Positions 8,616 to 21,304 of a DNA stretch of 64,000 nucleotides are shown here, in pieces. A program made the position numbers and the translations under genes. The notes beneath the pieces are model-generated. The model was not told where the DNA came from, did not search any database, and worked only from the letters and a program-made list of their open reading frames with translations. The stretch covers positions 3,060,501 through 3,124,500 of the forward strand of contig NZ_AP024452.1 in assembly GCF_016865485.1 (NCBI RefSeq), given 5' to 3'. The first letter of the stretch is position 1, and the number at the start of each line of letters is the position of its first letter. The DNA is from Luteitalea sp. TBR-22. Its GTDB lineage: Bacteria > Acidobacteriota > Vicinamibacteria > Vicinamibacterales > Vicinamibacteraceae.

Positions 8616-9722
8616 ATGCAACGCGCTGGCCTCGCCATTCCCAAGTACCAGGTGGTCTTCGAGGCCCTGCGGCGCGACATCGAGAGCGGACGACTGCCAG
8701 CGGGCGGGCGGGTTCCCAGCGAGGCCGAGCTGGTCGAGCGGTTCGGTGCCTCGCGCATCACGGTGGGGCGGGCCGTGCGCGACCTGCAGTTGCAGGGACT
8801 CGTGGAGCGGCGCGTCGGGGCGGGCACGTTCGTGCGGCGGCCTCCGGCGACGGCTGCCGTCGATTGCACGTTCGGCGTGCTGGTGCCCGACTTGCCCGAC
8901 ATCGAGATCTTCGAGCCGCTGGTGCAGGGGTTGCTCGCCGCGCCCGAATCGCGCGGCCACGCATTCCTCTGGGGCGGCGGCGAGGCGGCCCCCCACGACC
9001 GGGCCTCGGCCGCCTGGGGGCGGGTGCAGCAATACATCAACCGGCGCGTCGACGGCGTGTTCTTCGCGCCGATGGAGGGCCTGGCCGACGACGACGTGAA
9101 CGTCCGGATCGTGCAGGCACTCGACGCGGCGGGCATCCCGCTCGTGCTCCTCGACCGTTCCGCGTACCCGTATCCGAAGCGCGGTCCGTACGATCTGGTG
9201 GGCATCGACAACCGGCGCGTCGGGTATGCCGTGACCGAGCACCTGCTGCGGGCCGGGGCCAGGCGCGTCGCCTTCCTCGGCGGGGAGACGGGCGTCTCCA
9301 CCATCGATGGGCGGCGCGCCGGCTATCGCGAGGCGCTCGACGCGCTCGACGCCGACGCCTCGCTCGCACGACGACCGCTGCCCGCGCCCGGGGACCGTGA
9401 CGCGGTGAGGGCGTATCTCGAGTCGCACCGTCCGGACGCGATCGTCTGCGCGCACGATCGCGGGGCCGCGCAACTGATGCACACGTTGCTGGCCCTCGGT
9501 TGCTCGATCCCGGGCGACATCCGGCTGGCGGGGGTGGACGACGTGGAGTACGCGGCGTGGCTGCCGGTGCCGCTCACCACGGTGCGGCAGCCGGTCCGGC
9601 AGATCGGGGAAGCGGCGATTGCCGCGATGCTGGAGCGCCGGGCGCACCCCGAACGGCCCGCCCGCGACATCTTCGTGCAGTGCACGCTGGTGGTGCGCAC
9701 GTCCTGCGGCGCGATCGCGTGA
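8616..9722 (+). CDS. GntR-family regulator with LacI-type ligand-binding domain (AraR-like architecture)
   Basis: A 368-residue chimeric transcription factor. Residues 1-75 form a GntR winged helix (YQVVFEALRRDIESG, GRVPSEAELVERFG, SRITVGRAVRDL, QGLVERRVGAGTFV). From about residue 85 to the end there is a periplasmic-binding-protein-like sugar-sensor domain of LacI type (FGVLVPDL, LLDRSAYP, VGIDNRRVGYAVTEHLL, AGVDDVEYA, TTVRQPVRQIGEAA). This arrangement is that of AraR. The ligand is presumably a sugar or sugar derivative; no catabolic operon is next to it. Two palindromes lie in the divergent promoter. Only a weak GGAG is seen upstream of ATG 8616. Confidence 0.9.
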   Translation: MQRAGLAIPKYQVVFEALRRDIESGRLPAGGRVPSEAELVERFGASRITVGRAVRDLQLQGLVERRVGAGTFVRRPPATAAVDCTFGVLVPDLPDIEIFEPLVQGLLAAPESRGHAFLWGGGEAAPHDRASAAWGRVQQYINRRVDGVFFAPMEGLADDDVNVRIVQALDAAGIPLVLLDRSAYPYPKRGPYDLVGIDNRRVGYAVTEHLLRAGARRVAFLGGETGVSTIDGRRAGYREALDALDADASLARRPLPAPGDRDAVRAYLESHRPDAIVCAHDRGAAQLMHTLLALGCSIPGDIRLAGVDDVEYAAWLPVPLTTVRQPVRQIGEAAIAAMLERRAHPERPARDIFVQCTLVVRTSCGAIA

Positions 9723-9737
9723 TGACATCGCGCCGCG

Positions 9738-9758
9738 CCGGCGCCGTCGGCGCCGGCC
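9738..9758. terminator. Perfect 10-bp hairpin between convergent genes
   Basis: GCCGGCGCCG (9738-9747) and CGGCGCCGGC (9749-9758) are perfect reverse complements with one base between them. It lies between the regulator stop (9722) and the PIG-L stop (9792). There is no U-tract, so it may act as a barrier rather than a classical intrinsic terminator. Confidence 0.45.
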
Positions 9759-9791
9759 GGCCGTGTCCTGAGGTGCGTCTCGCCGCGCGAT

Positions 9792-10685
9792 CTATCGCGG
9801 CAGCAAGGCGTCGAGTTCCGCGATCTTGACCTGCCGTCCGTACTGGTTCAGCTGGAAGGCTTCCGCGTACTTCACCTTCGAGCCGCGGTCCTGCCCGTAG
9901 CGGGCGATGAGCTGCGCGCGGTACTCGTTGGCACCCGCCGCGAGCCAGCCCTTCACCGTCTCGACGATGTAGGCCTTCCGGCCCGCCTCGTCCTTCGGCA
10001 TGTTCGGGAGCGTCCGTCCCTGCCAGGAGTCGGCGTCGCCGAACTGCGAGGGCATCGCCGCGACGCACGCGAACTTCTTGTCGGCGACCGCGTCGATGTC
10101 GACCACGACGTCGGGCACGAACGTCTTCGGCACGTCGAAGCCGTCGGCGGAATTGAGGTAGATCGGGTTGCGCGGCGTCGCGGGGGTGTCCGGCACGAAG
10201 AACGGCGCCTGCACGACGATCGCGGTGTCGTTCAGGAGCACGCCGACGTTGCGGTGATCGGGGTGATAGTCGTAGGGCCGGTGGCCGATGACGATGTCGG
10301 CCTGCCACTCCCGGATCTTGCGCGCGAACTTGCGGCGCGTCTCGAGATCGGGCACCAGTTCGCCGTCGTGGATGTCGAGCACGTCGGTGGTGATGCCGAG
10401 GATCCGCGCGCACTCCTGCACCTCCCTGTAGCGCCGCTGCGCCAGCGGGCCACCGGCCTGCGAGAAGTGGCCGATGTCGCCATTGGTCGCGGCGACGAAC
10501 TTGACGCGGTGCCCCTTGGCGGCCCACATCGCCGCCACCCCCGCGGCCTGCAGCTCCGCATCGTCGGGATGCGCCCCGAAGACGATGACGTTGAGCGGAC
10601 GCTGCGCCGTGAGCGACGTTGACGAGGAAGCGAGGCCGAGGGCGAGCGCAGCGGAGGCGATGGCCGAGAACGAACGACTTCTCAT
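9792..10685 (-). CDS. Secreted PIG-L family deacetylase (copy 1)
   Basis: A 297-residue zinc-dependent LmbE/PIG-L-type hydrolase. An N-terminal signal peptide (AIASAALALGLASSS) is followed by the metal motif GAHPDDAE and, about 100 residues later, GHRPYDYHPDHR carrying the further metal ligand. The family removes acetyl groups from GlcNAc-type substrates; secretion suggests an extracellular or periplasmic glycan. The copy at 10815-11717 is similar along its whole length, so this is a tandem duplication. Both are on the minus strand with a hairpin between them. Confidence 0.88.
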   Translation of the reverse strand: MRSRSFSAIASAALALGLASSSTSLTAQRPLNVIVFGAHPDDAELQAAGVAAMWAAKGHRVKFVAATNGDIGHFSQAGGPLAQRRYREVQECARILGITTDVLDIHDGELVPDLETRRKFARKIREWQADIVIGHRPYDYHPDHRNVGVLLNDTAIVVQAPFFVPDTPATPRNPIYLNSADGFDVPKTFVPDVVVDIDAVADKKFACVAAMPSQFGDADSWQGRTLPNMPKDEAGRKAYIVETVKGWLAAGANEYRAQLIARYGQDRGSKVKYAEAFQLNQYGRQVKIAELDALLPR

Positions 10686-10710
10686 GAGAGCTCCCGGAGA
10701 GGGAAGGACT

Positions 10711-10732
10711 CCCGGCGCCGAGGGGCGCCGGG
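10711..10732. other. Hairpin between the two PIG-L copies
   Basis: CCCGGCGCC (10711-10719) pairs perfectly with GGCGCCGGG (10724-10732) around a 4-nt loop. It lies downstream of copy 2 and upstream of copy 1 in the direction of transcription, so it may reduce read-through or protect the upstream mRNA. The rest of the 129-bp gap contains a repeat-like 'GGAAGGCCGAATGA' stretch near 10780, related to one in 56370-56455. Confidence 0.4.
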
Positions 10733-10814
10733 CAAGTACACGCCGTTACGACCCGTCCGCCGTAGCCCGGAGGGCGCAGGCGGAAGGCCGAATGACCGAG
10801 GCCGCTGCGTCGTC

Positions 10815-11717
10815 CTACTTCGGGAACATGCCGTCGAGGTCGGCCGGCTTCACCTGGCGCCCGTACTGGTTCAACTGGAACGCCTCGGCGTACTTCACCT
10901 TGGAGCCGCGGTCCTGGCCGTAGCGCGCGACGAGCTGGGCGCGGTACTGGTCGGCGACGGCGGCCGAGCGCTGCTTGGCCAGTTCGAGGAGGTACGCCGG
11001 GCGCTTGACCGGATCGTCCGGCACGTCGGGCCGCGTGCGTCCCTGCCAGGAGTCCTTGTCGCCGAACTGCGAGGGCATCGCGCTGACGCACGCCCACTTC
11101 TTGTCGGCGGCGGCGTCGATGTCCACGACGACGCTCGGCTCGAACGGCTTGGGGTCGATGAAGTTGTCGGAGTAGTTCAGGTAGATGGGATTGCCTGTGG
11201 TGGCCGGCGTGTCCTGCACGAAGAAGGCCGCGCCGACGACGACCGCGGTGTCGTTGAGCAGGACGCCGACGTAGCGGTGGTCCGGGTGGTAGTCGTACGG
11301 ACGGTGGCCCATCACGATGTCGGCCTGCCACTCGCGGATCTTGCGCGCGAACATGCGGCGGTACTCCAGCGTCGGCTCGAGCTCACCGTCGTGGATGTCG
11401 AGCACGTCGGTGGTGATGCCCATGATCCGGGCACACTCCTGGACTTCCTTGTAGCGACGCTGGGCCAGTGGGCCGCCCGCCTCGCTGAAGTGCCCGATGT
11501 CGCCGTTGGTGGCGGCGACGAACTTCACCTTGTGGCCCGCGGCCGCCCAGAGCGAGGCGACGCCTGCCGCCTTCAGTTCGGCGTCGTCGGGGTGCGCGCC
11601 GAACGCGATGATGCGGAGTTGACGAGGGGCCGAGGGCTGCGTCGCCGACACGGCGACGCCGAGGGCGAGCAGGCACAGCCCGAGGGAGGGGAGGAGACGA
11701 CGAGTCATGCCGCGCAT
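10815..11717 (-). CDS. Secreted PIG-L family deacetylase (copy 2)
   Basis: A 300-residue paralogue of the gene at 9792-10685. It has a signal peptide (LLPSLGLCLLALGVAVSA), the metal motif GAHPDDAE, NGDIGHFSEAGG, and GHRPYDYHPDHR. Differences cluster in the signal peptide and in the segment corresponding to AAFFVQDTPATTGN. The C-terminal region (RYGQDRGSKVKYAEAFQLNQYGRQVK) is almost the same in both copies. Alternative starts exist at the first and fourth codons. Transcribed before copy 1; a subtelomeric-like duplication is not implied, just a local tandem one. Confidence 0.88.
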   Translation of the reverse strand: MRGMTRRLLPSLGLCLLALGVAVSATQPSAPRQLRIIAFGAHPDDAELKAAGVASLWAAAGHKVKFVAATNGDIGHFSEAGGPLAQRRYKEVQECARIMGITTDVLDIHDGELEPTLEYRRMFARKIREWQADIVMGHRPYDYHPDHRYVGVLLNDTAVVVGAAFFVQDTPATTGNPIYLNYSDNFIDPKPFEPSVVVDIDAAADKKWACVSAMPSQFGDKDSWQGRTRPDVPDDPVKRPAYLLELAKQRSAAVADQYRAQLVARYGQDRGSKVKYAEAFQLNQYGRQVKPADLDGMFPK

Positions 11718-11733
11718 TCTATTCGCTGCGCGC

Positions 11734-11815
11734 GGGAATCGGGAGTGGGGAGTCGGGCAGCCCTCGGAGCCGTGGTGCCTGCCGGGTACTCGGCGACTCC
11801 CGACTCCCGATTCCC
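11734..11815. repeat. Inverted GGGAATCGGGAGT-type intergenic repeat
   Basis: The left arm GGGAATCGGGAGTGGGGAGT begins at 11734, and the complementary right arm CGACTCCCGACTCCCGATTC begins at 11794. Each arm is itself a degenerate tandem of a 7-bp unit (GGGAGTC/GGGAATC). It lies just downstream of the guaB stop on the minus strand, so the RNA would fold into a long hairpin and could end guaB transcription. Its shape suggests a dispersed intergenic repeat family, but only this copy occurs here. Confidence 0.6.
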
Positions 11816-11831
11816 GACTCCCGTCGGGAGG

Positions 11832-16586
<4,755 letters not shown>

Positions 16587-16698
16587 AGGGTCTACCAGGA
16601 GGCGGGCCCGGAAGCGGGCACCGCGATCCTCCGATTGTAGGGAACGGCTGGAGGGGAGGCAACCCTGCGCGTCCGGAGCGCAGGTCCTGCCGCGCCGG

Positions 16699-17604
16699 CT
16701 AACGAGCGTCGCGCGCCACGAGGTACTGCAGCGGATTGACGGGGCGACCGTCGATCCACACCTCGTAGTGGAGGTGCGAACCGGTCGAGCGGCCGGTCGA
16801 GCCCGCCTCGCCGACGACCTGCCCACGCGTCACCGAGGTCCCCGGGCGGACCCGGTAGCGGGACAGGTGGGCGTAGCGGGTCTCGATGCCGAACCCGTGC
16901 GACACGATCACCAGGTTGCCGTACTCGGGGTGGTACCGTGCGTCGGTCACCACGCCGTCGGCCGTGGCGAAGACCGGATCACCGAGGTCGACGTCGAGGT
17001 CGAGCCCCGGATGCATGCTCGCGGCCGCGGTGAAGGGGTCGCGGCGGGTGCCGAAGCTCGACGACAGGGCGCCGAGGGCGGGCCAGATGGCCGGCGTGGC
17101 GCGGGCCAGGGCGGCGCGGCGCTCGAGGCGGGGCCGGGCCGTTTCCAGCCGCGACTCGAGGGCCGACAGCATCTGCCGCACCACCCCGACGGCATCAGGT
17201 TGCGCGGTCGGCCCGGTCAGGGCGATGCGCGCGGCTTCCGGCGACAGGCCGCCGAGCGCCGACTGCTGGACGCCCTTGGGCAGCCGTCCCATCGCCGTCC
17301 GCTCGGTGGCCGACGGCGACAGCTTCGAGATGTCGTCCACGACCGACTGCAGCGACGTGATCTGGGAGGTCAGCGCCCCGGTCGCCGAGCGCATCGTCTC
17401 GTTCTCGGCGCGCAGGGCCGACAGTTCGCTCTCCAGCGACGCCCGCTGCCAGGCCGCCTTGCGCGACGCACCGAGCACCATCAGCATCACGAGCACGCAC
17501 AGCCCGACACCGACCACCACCACCGGACGCAGCGAGAGCGTCAGCCGACGGACCACGCCCGTGCGGCGATTGGCGATGATGAGGCTGTAGCGTGTCGACA
17601 GCAT
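16699..17604 (-). CDS. M23 family (LytM/gp13) metallopeptidase, membrane-anchored
   Basis: A 301-residue envelope protein. Basic N-terminus, one membrane helix ([19 protein letters not shown], about residues 27-46), a coiled-coil-prone region ([16 protein letters not shown]), then a C-terminal M23 domain with the zinc motifs HPGLDLD and HLHYEVW. Such proteins cleave peptidoglycan crosslinks or activate amidases. ATG 17604 has GAGGAG 5 bp upstream; longer in-frame starts lack similarity. Divergence is absent: secA follows on the same strand after 112 bp. Confidence 0.9.
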   Translation of the reverse strand: MLSTRYSLIIANRRTGVVRRLTLSLRPVVVVGVGLCVLVMLMVLGASRKAAWQRASLESELSALRAENETMRSATGALTSQITSLQSVVDDISKLSPSATERTAMGRLPKGVQQSALGGLSPEAARIALTGPTAQPDAVGVVRQMLSALESRLETARPRLERRAALARATPAIWPALGALSSSFGTRRDPFTAAASMHPGLDLDVDLGDPVFATADGVVTDARYHPEYGNLVIVSHGFGIETRYAHLSRYRVRPGTSVTRGQVVGEAGSTGRSTGSHLHYEVWIDGRPVNPLQYLVARDAR

Positions 17605-17713
17605 GACGTCTCCTCGACCGGCGACGCGCGGACGCGTTCCGGACGGGTTCTCCCACCGTGGTGCTTGCAGGAACGGGCAGGCGCGGTGCGGAGGCACCGA
17701 CCAGGCGGGCAGT

Positions 17714-19198
17714 CTAGCATGGGCGGTACTGGAGCGCCTCTGCCAGATGGCTGCGCTGCAGTCCCTCGGTCCCGGCGAGATCGGCGATGGTCCGCGCCAC
17801 CCGCAGCAGTCGGTCGGCGGCTCGCGCGCTCAGGTCGAGCCGGGCCATCGCCTGTGAGAGCAGGTCGGACACGGCGGGGTCGCGCCGCAGGGCCTCGAGC
17901 GGCCGCCCCTGCAGGCGACTGTTCACCTCGCGCTGTCGCGCCTGCTGGCGCTGCCTGGCGGCCAGCACGCGGCTCCGGACCACCACCGTCGACTCGGCGT
18001 CCGGAAGTCGACTGGTGAGGGCGCCCGGGTCCACGGGTGGCACCTGGACGACCAGGTCGATGCGGTCGAGCAGCGGCCCGGACACCCGGGAGGCGTAGCG
18101 GTCGGCCTCGCCCGGCCGGCATCGGCACGCCCGGCGGGGATGGCCGGCGTAGCCACACGGGCACGGGTTCATCGCCGCCACCAGGAGGAAGCCGGCAGGG
18201 AAGGTCACCGTTCGCGCGGCGCGCGCGACATGGACCACGCCTTCTTCGAGGGGCTGCCGCAGCACGTCGAGCGTGCGCCGCTCGAACTCCGGGAGTTCGT
18301 CGAGCAACAACACGCCGTGATGGGCGAGGCTGACCTCCCCCGGCCGCGGCTGCGGCCCGCCACCGATGAGCGCCGCGGTCGAGGCCGTGTGATGTGGGGC
18401 CCGGAACGGCCGCTCGCCCAGCAGCCCGCCATCGGGCGGCACGAGTCCGGCCGCCGAATGGACCGCCGTCGCCTCCAGCGCCTCCTCGAAGGACCACGGC
18501 GGGAGCAGGCCGGGAAGGCGCCGCGCCAGCATCGATTTCCCGGCGCCCGGCGGCCCCGAGAACAGCAGGTTGTGGTTTCCGGCCGCGGCGATTTCGAGCG
18601 CCCGCCGCGCCAGCGCCTGCCCGTGCACGTCAGCGAGGTCGACCGTCGAAACCGGCCCGGTGCGCACGAGGAGGGGAGTGGGCGGGTCGGGCTCCCGCAG
18701 CGCCCGCAACGCATCGCCGAGCGACGCGGCGCCCCTGACGTCCACGGCCGGCACCAGGCGGGCCTCGGCGACGTTGGCGCGTGGCACGACGACCATGTCG
18801 AGGCCAGCGGCGCGTGCCGCGAGAGTGGCCGGGAGCACGCCGCGACAAGGGAGCGCCCGGCCGTCGAGGGCCACCTCGCCGAGTACCAGCGCCCTGGCCA
18901 CCGCCTCGGCCGGCACCTGACCGGCCGCCGCCAGCACGGCAAGGGCGATCGGCAGATCGAAACTACTTCCCGCTTTGCGCAGGTCCGCGGGCGCGAGGTT
19001 CACCGTGATGCGATGCGGCGGGAACTCCAGTCCGGCGCTCCGCACGGCGCTGCGCACCCGGTCGCGGCTTTCGCGCACGCTCGCATCGGGCAGGCCGACG
19101 ACGGTGAAGGCGGGCAGGCCGAAGCTGACGTCGGCTTCGACGCGCACCAGTTCTGCGGCGACACCGACCAGCGCCGCCGCGTAGGTGAAGGCGAGCAT
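17714..19198 (-). CDS. comM: YifB/ComM-family Mg-chelatase-like AAA+ ATPase
   Basis: A 494-residue protein. The N-terminal ChlI-type domain starts with the ComM signature (VEADVSFGLPAFTVVGLPD, RVRSAVRSAG, ITVNLAPADLRKAG). The AAA+ domain has Walker A GPPGAGKSMLARRL, Walker B LLLDELPEF and a cysteine-rich NPCPCGYAGHPRRACRC insertion typical of the family. ComM is a branch-migration helicase aiding natural transformation in Vibrio and Haemophilus; whether this organism is competent is not shown, though a pilus-like operon lies 6 kb away. Full length. Confidence 0.93.
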   Translation of the reverse strand: MLAFTYAAALVGVAAELVRVEADVSFGLPAFTVVGLPDASVRESRDRVRSAVRSAGLEFPPHRITVNLAPADLRKAGSSFDLPIALAVLAAAGQVPAEAVARALVLGEVALDGRALPCRGVLPATLAARAAGLDMVVVPRANVAEARLVPAVDVRGAASLGDALRALREPDPPTPLLVRTGPVSTVDLADVHGQALARRALEIAAAGNHNLLFSGPPGAGKSMLARRLPGLLPPWSFEEALEATAVHSAAGLVPPDGGLLGERPFRAPHHTASTAALIGGGPQPRPGEVSLAHHGVLLLDELPEFERRTLDVLRQPLEEGVVHVARAARTVTFPAGFLLVAAMNPCPCGYAGHPRRACRCRPGEADRYASRVSGPLLDRIDLVVQVPPVDPGALTSRLPDAESTVVVRSRVLAARQRQQARQREVNSRLQGRPLEALRRDPAVSDLLSQAMARLDLSARAADRLLRVARTIADLAGTEGLQRSHLAEALQYRPC

Positions 19199-19237
19199 GG
19201 CCGCCCGGGGTGCAAGCGGCGTGCGCGCGGCGTGAAA

Positions 19238-19275
19238 CGAAAAACGCGTGACATCCCTCGGGAATTCACGCGTTT
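19238..19275 (-). terminator. Intrinsic terminator downstream of the LysM transglycosylase gene
   Basis: AAACGCGTGA (19242-19251) and TCACGCGTTT (19266-19275) form a perfect 10-bp stem. On the minus strand the stem runs into TTTTTCG. It sits 63 bp past the stop of the gene at 19338-21059. GTGAAAC/GTTTCAC (19232-19238, 19272-19278) offers an alternative pairing. Confidence 0.7.
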
Positions 19276-19337
19276 CACGGTGACGGGACGCAACAACTGC
19301 GCGGCCGGGCGGCGCCGGCTGCGGCAGGAACTGCGCG

Positions 19338-21059
19338 CTACTGGGCGGCGGCGCGGGCGCCCCCGCGATTGACGCGGATGGTCAGGCGGTCGCCGATGTC
19401 GAGGCGGTTGCCCTTCATGCGGTTCCAGGTCCGCAGGTCGGCCACGCTGACATCGTAGTTGCTGGCGATGGCGTACAGGGTCTCGCCGCGCTTGACGCGA
19501 TGGGTGACCACCCGCACGTCCTCGTCGGCCTCCGTGGTCGCCGCGCGCGAGGCCGCCACCGACTCGGGACGCGATGGCACGGACCGGGGCCCCGACGCGA
19601 GCAACGGCGCCGACGGAGCCCGCGGAATCAGCAGGCGCTGGCCGGGGCGCACGGACGCCTTCACGGCCAGGCCGTTGGCTTCGGCCAGGTCACCCCTCGA
19701 CACGCCGAGGGTCCGGGCGATCGAGGCCAGCGACTCGCGGCGACGCACCGTGTGGAACTTCAACGCCGAGAGTTCCGAGGCATCCGCAGCCGTCAGCCGA
19801 GCCGACAGCGCCGGCCCGGTTCCGGCCGGCACCTTGACCTCGTACTCGGGATACCGCAACGGCGTGGTCCACCGTCGCAGTTCCGGGTTGAGCGCCTGGA
19901 TCTCGTCGATCGAGGCGCCGGTCCACTCGGCGACGCGCCGCAGGTCGATCGCCCCGGCCACCCGCACCTTGTCGTACTCGAGCGCCTCGACGGCCGGCGC
20001 CTCGAACCCGTACTGCGTGGGGTTCTTGGCGATGATCACCGCCGCGAGGATCATCGGCACGTACTCGCGGGTCTCGCGCGGCAGGTACCGGTCGTCGGCG
20101 GTGAGCTCCCAGAAGTCGCTCAGGCCGGAGGCCCGCATGGCGCGCTGCACGCGCCCGGGGCCGCCGTTGTACGACGCCATGGCGAGATGCCAGTCGTCGA
20201 ACATGTTGTAGAGCGTCTTGAAGTACTTCGCCGCGGCGCGCGTCGCCTTCTCCGGGTCGGCCCGCTCGTCGATGTACCAGTCCTGCTTCAGGCCGTGGTC
20301 GAGGGCCGTGCCGCGCATGAACTGCCACATGCCGCGGGCGCTGGCCCGGGACAGGGCGGTCGGCTTGAACGCGCTCTCGATGAGCGGCACGTAGGCCAGG
20401 TCGAGCGGCACTCCCTCGGCCCGAAACACGCTCTGCACCATCGGCAGGTACTTGCTGCCGCGCTGCAACCCGCCGGCGAGGAAGTCGCGGAGACGGCCCT
20501 GGAACAACTCCACGTAGCCGAGCACCCGATCGTTCAGCGGGATGGGAATGTCGTGCGAGGTCTGCGCGAGGTCCAGCTGGACCGTCTGCTCGACCACCCG
20601 CGCCGGGGCGGCCGGCGGTGCGAAGGTCGCCACCTCGAGCAACTGATCGATGGCCGCCGGCTCGGACGCCTTCTCCGTGAAGCCGTCGCCCTTCTGCAGG
20701 GCGAGCGTCTCGTGGGCGGCGATCCGGTCGACCAACCGGTCGAAGTGCTGGCGCAGCTTCGGATCGACCCGCGCTCCCTGTGGCGCGTCGAGCAGGACGT
20801 CGAGCGACTTGTCGAAGGCGGCACGCGCCTGCTCGAGGTGGCCCAGCGACAACTCGCGTTCGCCGAGCGCGTACAGGCGGTCGGCCTCCGCGATCAGCGC
20901 GGCGGCGGGGTCGACGACCGGCGCCGGCGCGGCCGGAGCCGCGGCCTCGTTGGCCGGCATGGGCGGACGGGGCGTCACCGCCACCTGCGGTGCCGGATTG
21001 CGGCTGCACGCCGCGGACGCCAGGAGGACTGCAAACGGCAGCCCGAACGTTCGTCGCAT
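19338..21059 (-). CDS. LysM-domain membrane-bound lytic transglycosylase, MltD-like lipoprotein
   Basis: A 573-residue cell-wall enzyme that cleaves the MurNAc-GlcNAc bond with 1,6-anhydro product. Signal sequence with a cysteine at residue 18 (LLASAAC, a weak lipobox). A helical Ala/Glu-rich region to about 200, then an SLT domain with catalytic E228 (LIESAF), RGMWQFM and MASYNGGPGRV. Two LysM modules follow (HTVRRRESLASIAR near 475 and HRVKRGETLYAIAS near 525). ATG 21059 is the start giving the signal peptide; the frame is open to 21257 but that part is a structured non-coding leader. Followed by a terminator. Confidence 0.92.
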   Translation of the reverse strand: MRRTFGLPFAVLLASAACSRNPAPQVAVTPRPPMPANEAAAPAAPAPVVDPAAALIAEADRLYALGERELSLGHLEQARAAFDKSLDVLLDAPQGARVDPKLRQHFDRLVDRIAAHETLALQKGDGFTEKASEPAAIDQLLEVATFAPPAAPARVVEQTVQLDLAQTSHDIPIPLNDRVLGYVELFQGRLRDFLAGGLQRGSKYLPMVQSVFRAEGVPLDLAYVPLIESAFKPTALSRASARGMWQFMRGTALDHGLKQDWYIDERADPEKATRAAAKYFKTLYNMFDDWHLAMASYNGGPGRVQRAMRASGLSDFWELTADDRYLPRETREYVPMILAAVIIAKNPTQYGFEAPAVEALEYDKVRVAGAIDLRRVAEWTGASIDEIQALNPELRRWTTPLRYPEYEVKVPAGTGPALSARLTAADASELSALKFHTVRRRESLASIARTLGVSRGDLAEANGLAVKASVRPGQRLLIPRAPSAPLLASGPRSVPSRPESVAASRAATTEADEDVRVVTHRVKRGETLYAIASNYDVSVADLRTWNRMKGNRLDIGDRLTIRVNRGGARAAAQ

Positions 21060-21250
21060 CTGGGCGCTCCCCTGCCGGACCAAACAGCACAACGTGCGTG
21101 CGACCGGCGGGTGGCTCGCTCCTGGGGGAGAGGAGCCGGTCAGGTGTTCCCTGCAGGCCGAAACCTGCGAACGAAGTTGGGGTCCGATCAAGTCGGACAG
21201 GAATCCAACGCCTTGGATCGGAGATCCGACCGTTCGGCGACCCGCGGAAG
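21060..21250 (-). other. Structured leader of the LysM transglycosylase gene
   Basis: Several stems lie in this 190-bp stretch: GTCCGA/TCGGAC (21182-21198), GCAGG/CCTGC (21153-21168), GCTCCT/AGGAGC (21118-21136), and ACCGGC/GCCGGT (21103-21140). The last two share bases, so they cannot both form fully. I compared it by eye with ydaO (c-di-AMP) and other wall-linked riboswitches and found no match. It may be a cis-regulatory RNA or only GC-rich spacing. Confidence 0.35.
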
Positions 21251-21304
21251 GTAGCACCGCCCGGGGACCGGGGTCAAGACAACCGTATGACGGACGGACA
21301 GGAC

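Noticed and set aside
21060-21250. ydaO-type (c-di-AMP) riboswitch before the LysM gene
   Set aside because: The conserved motifs of that class are not found by eye; only generic stems are visible.
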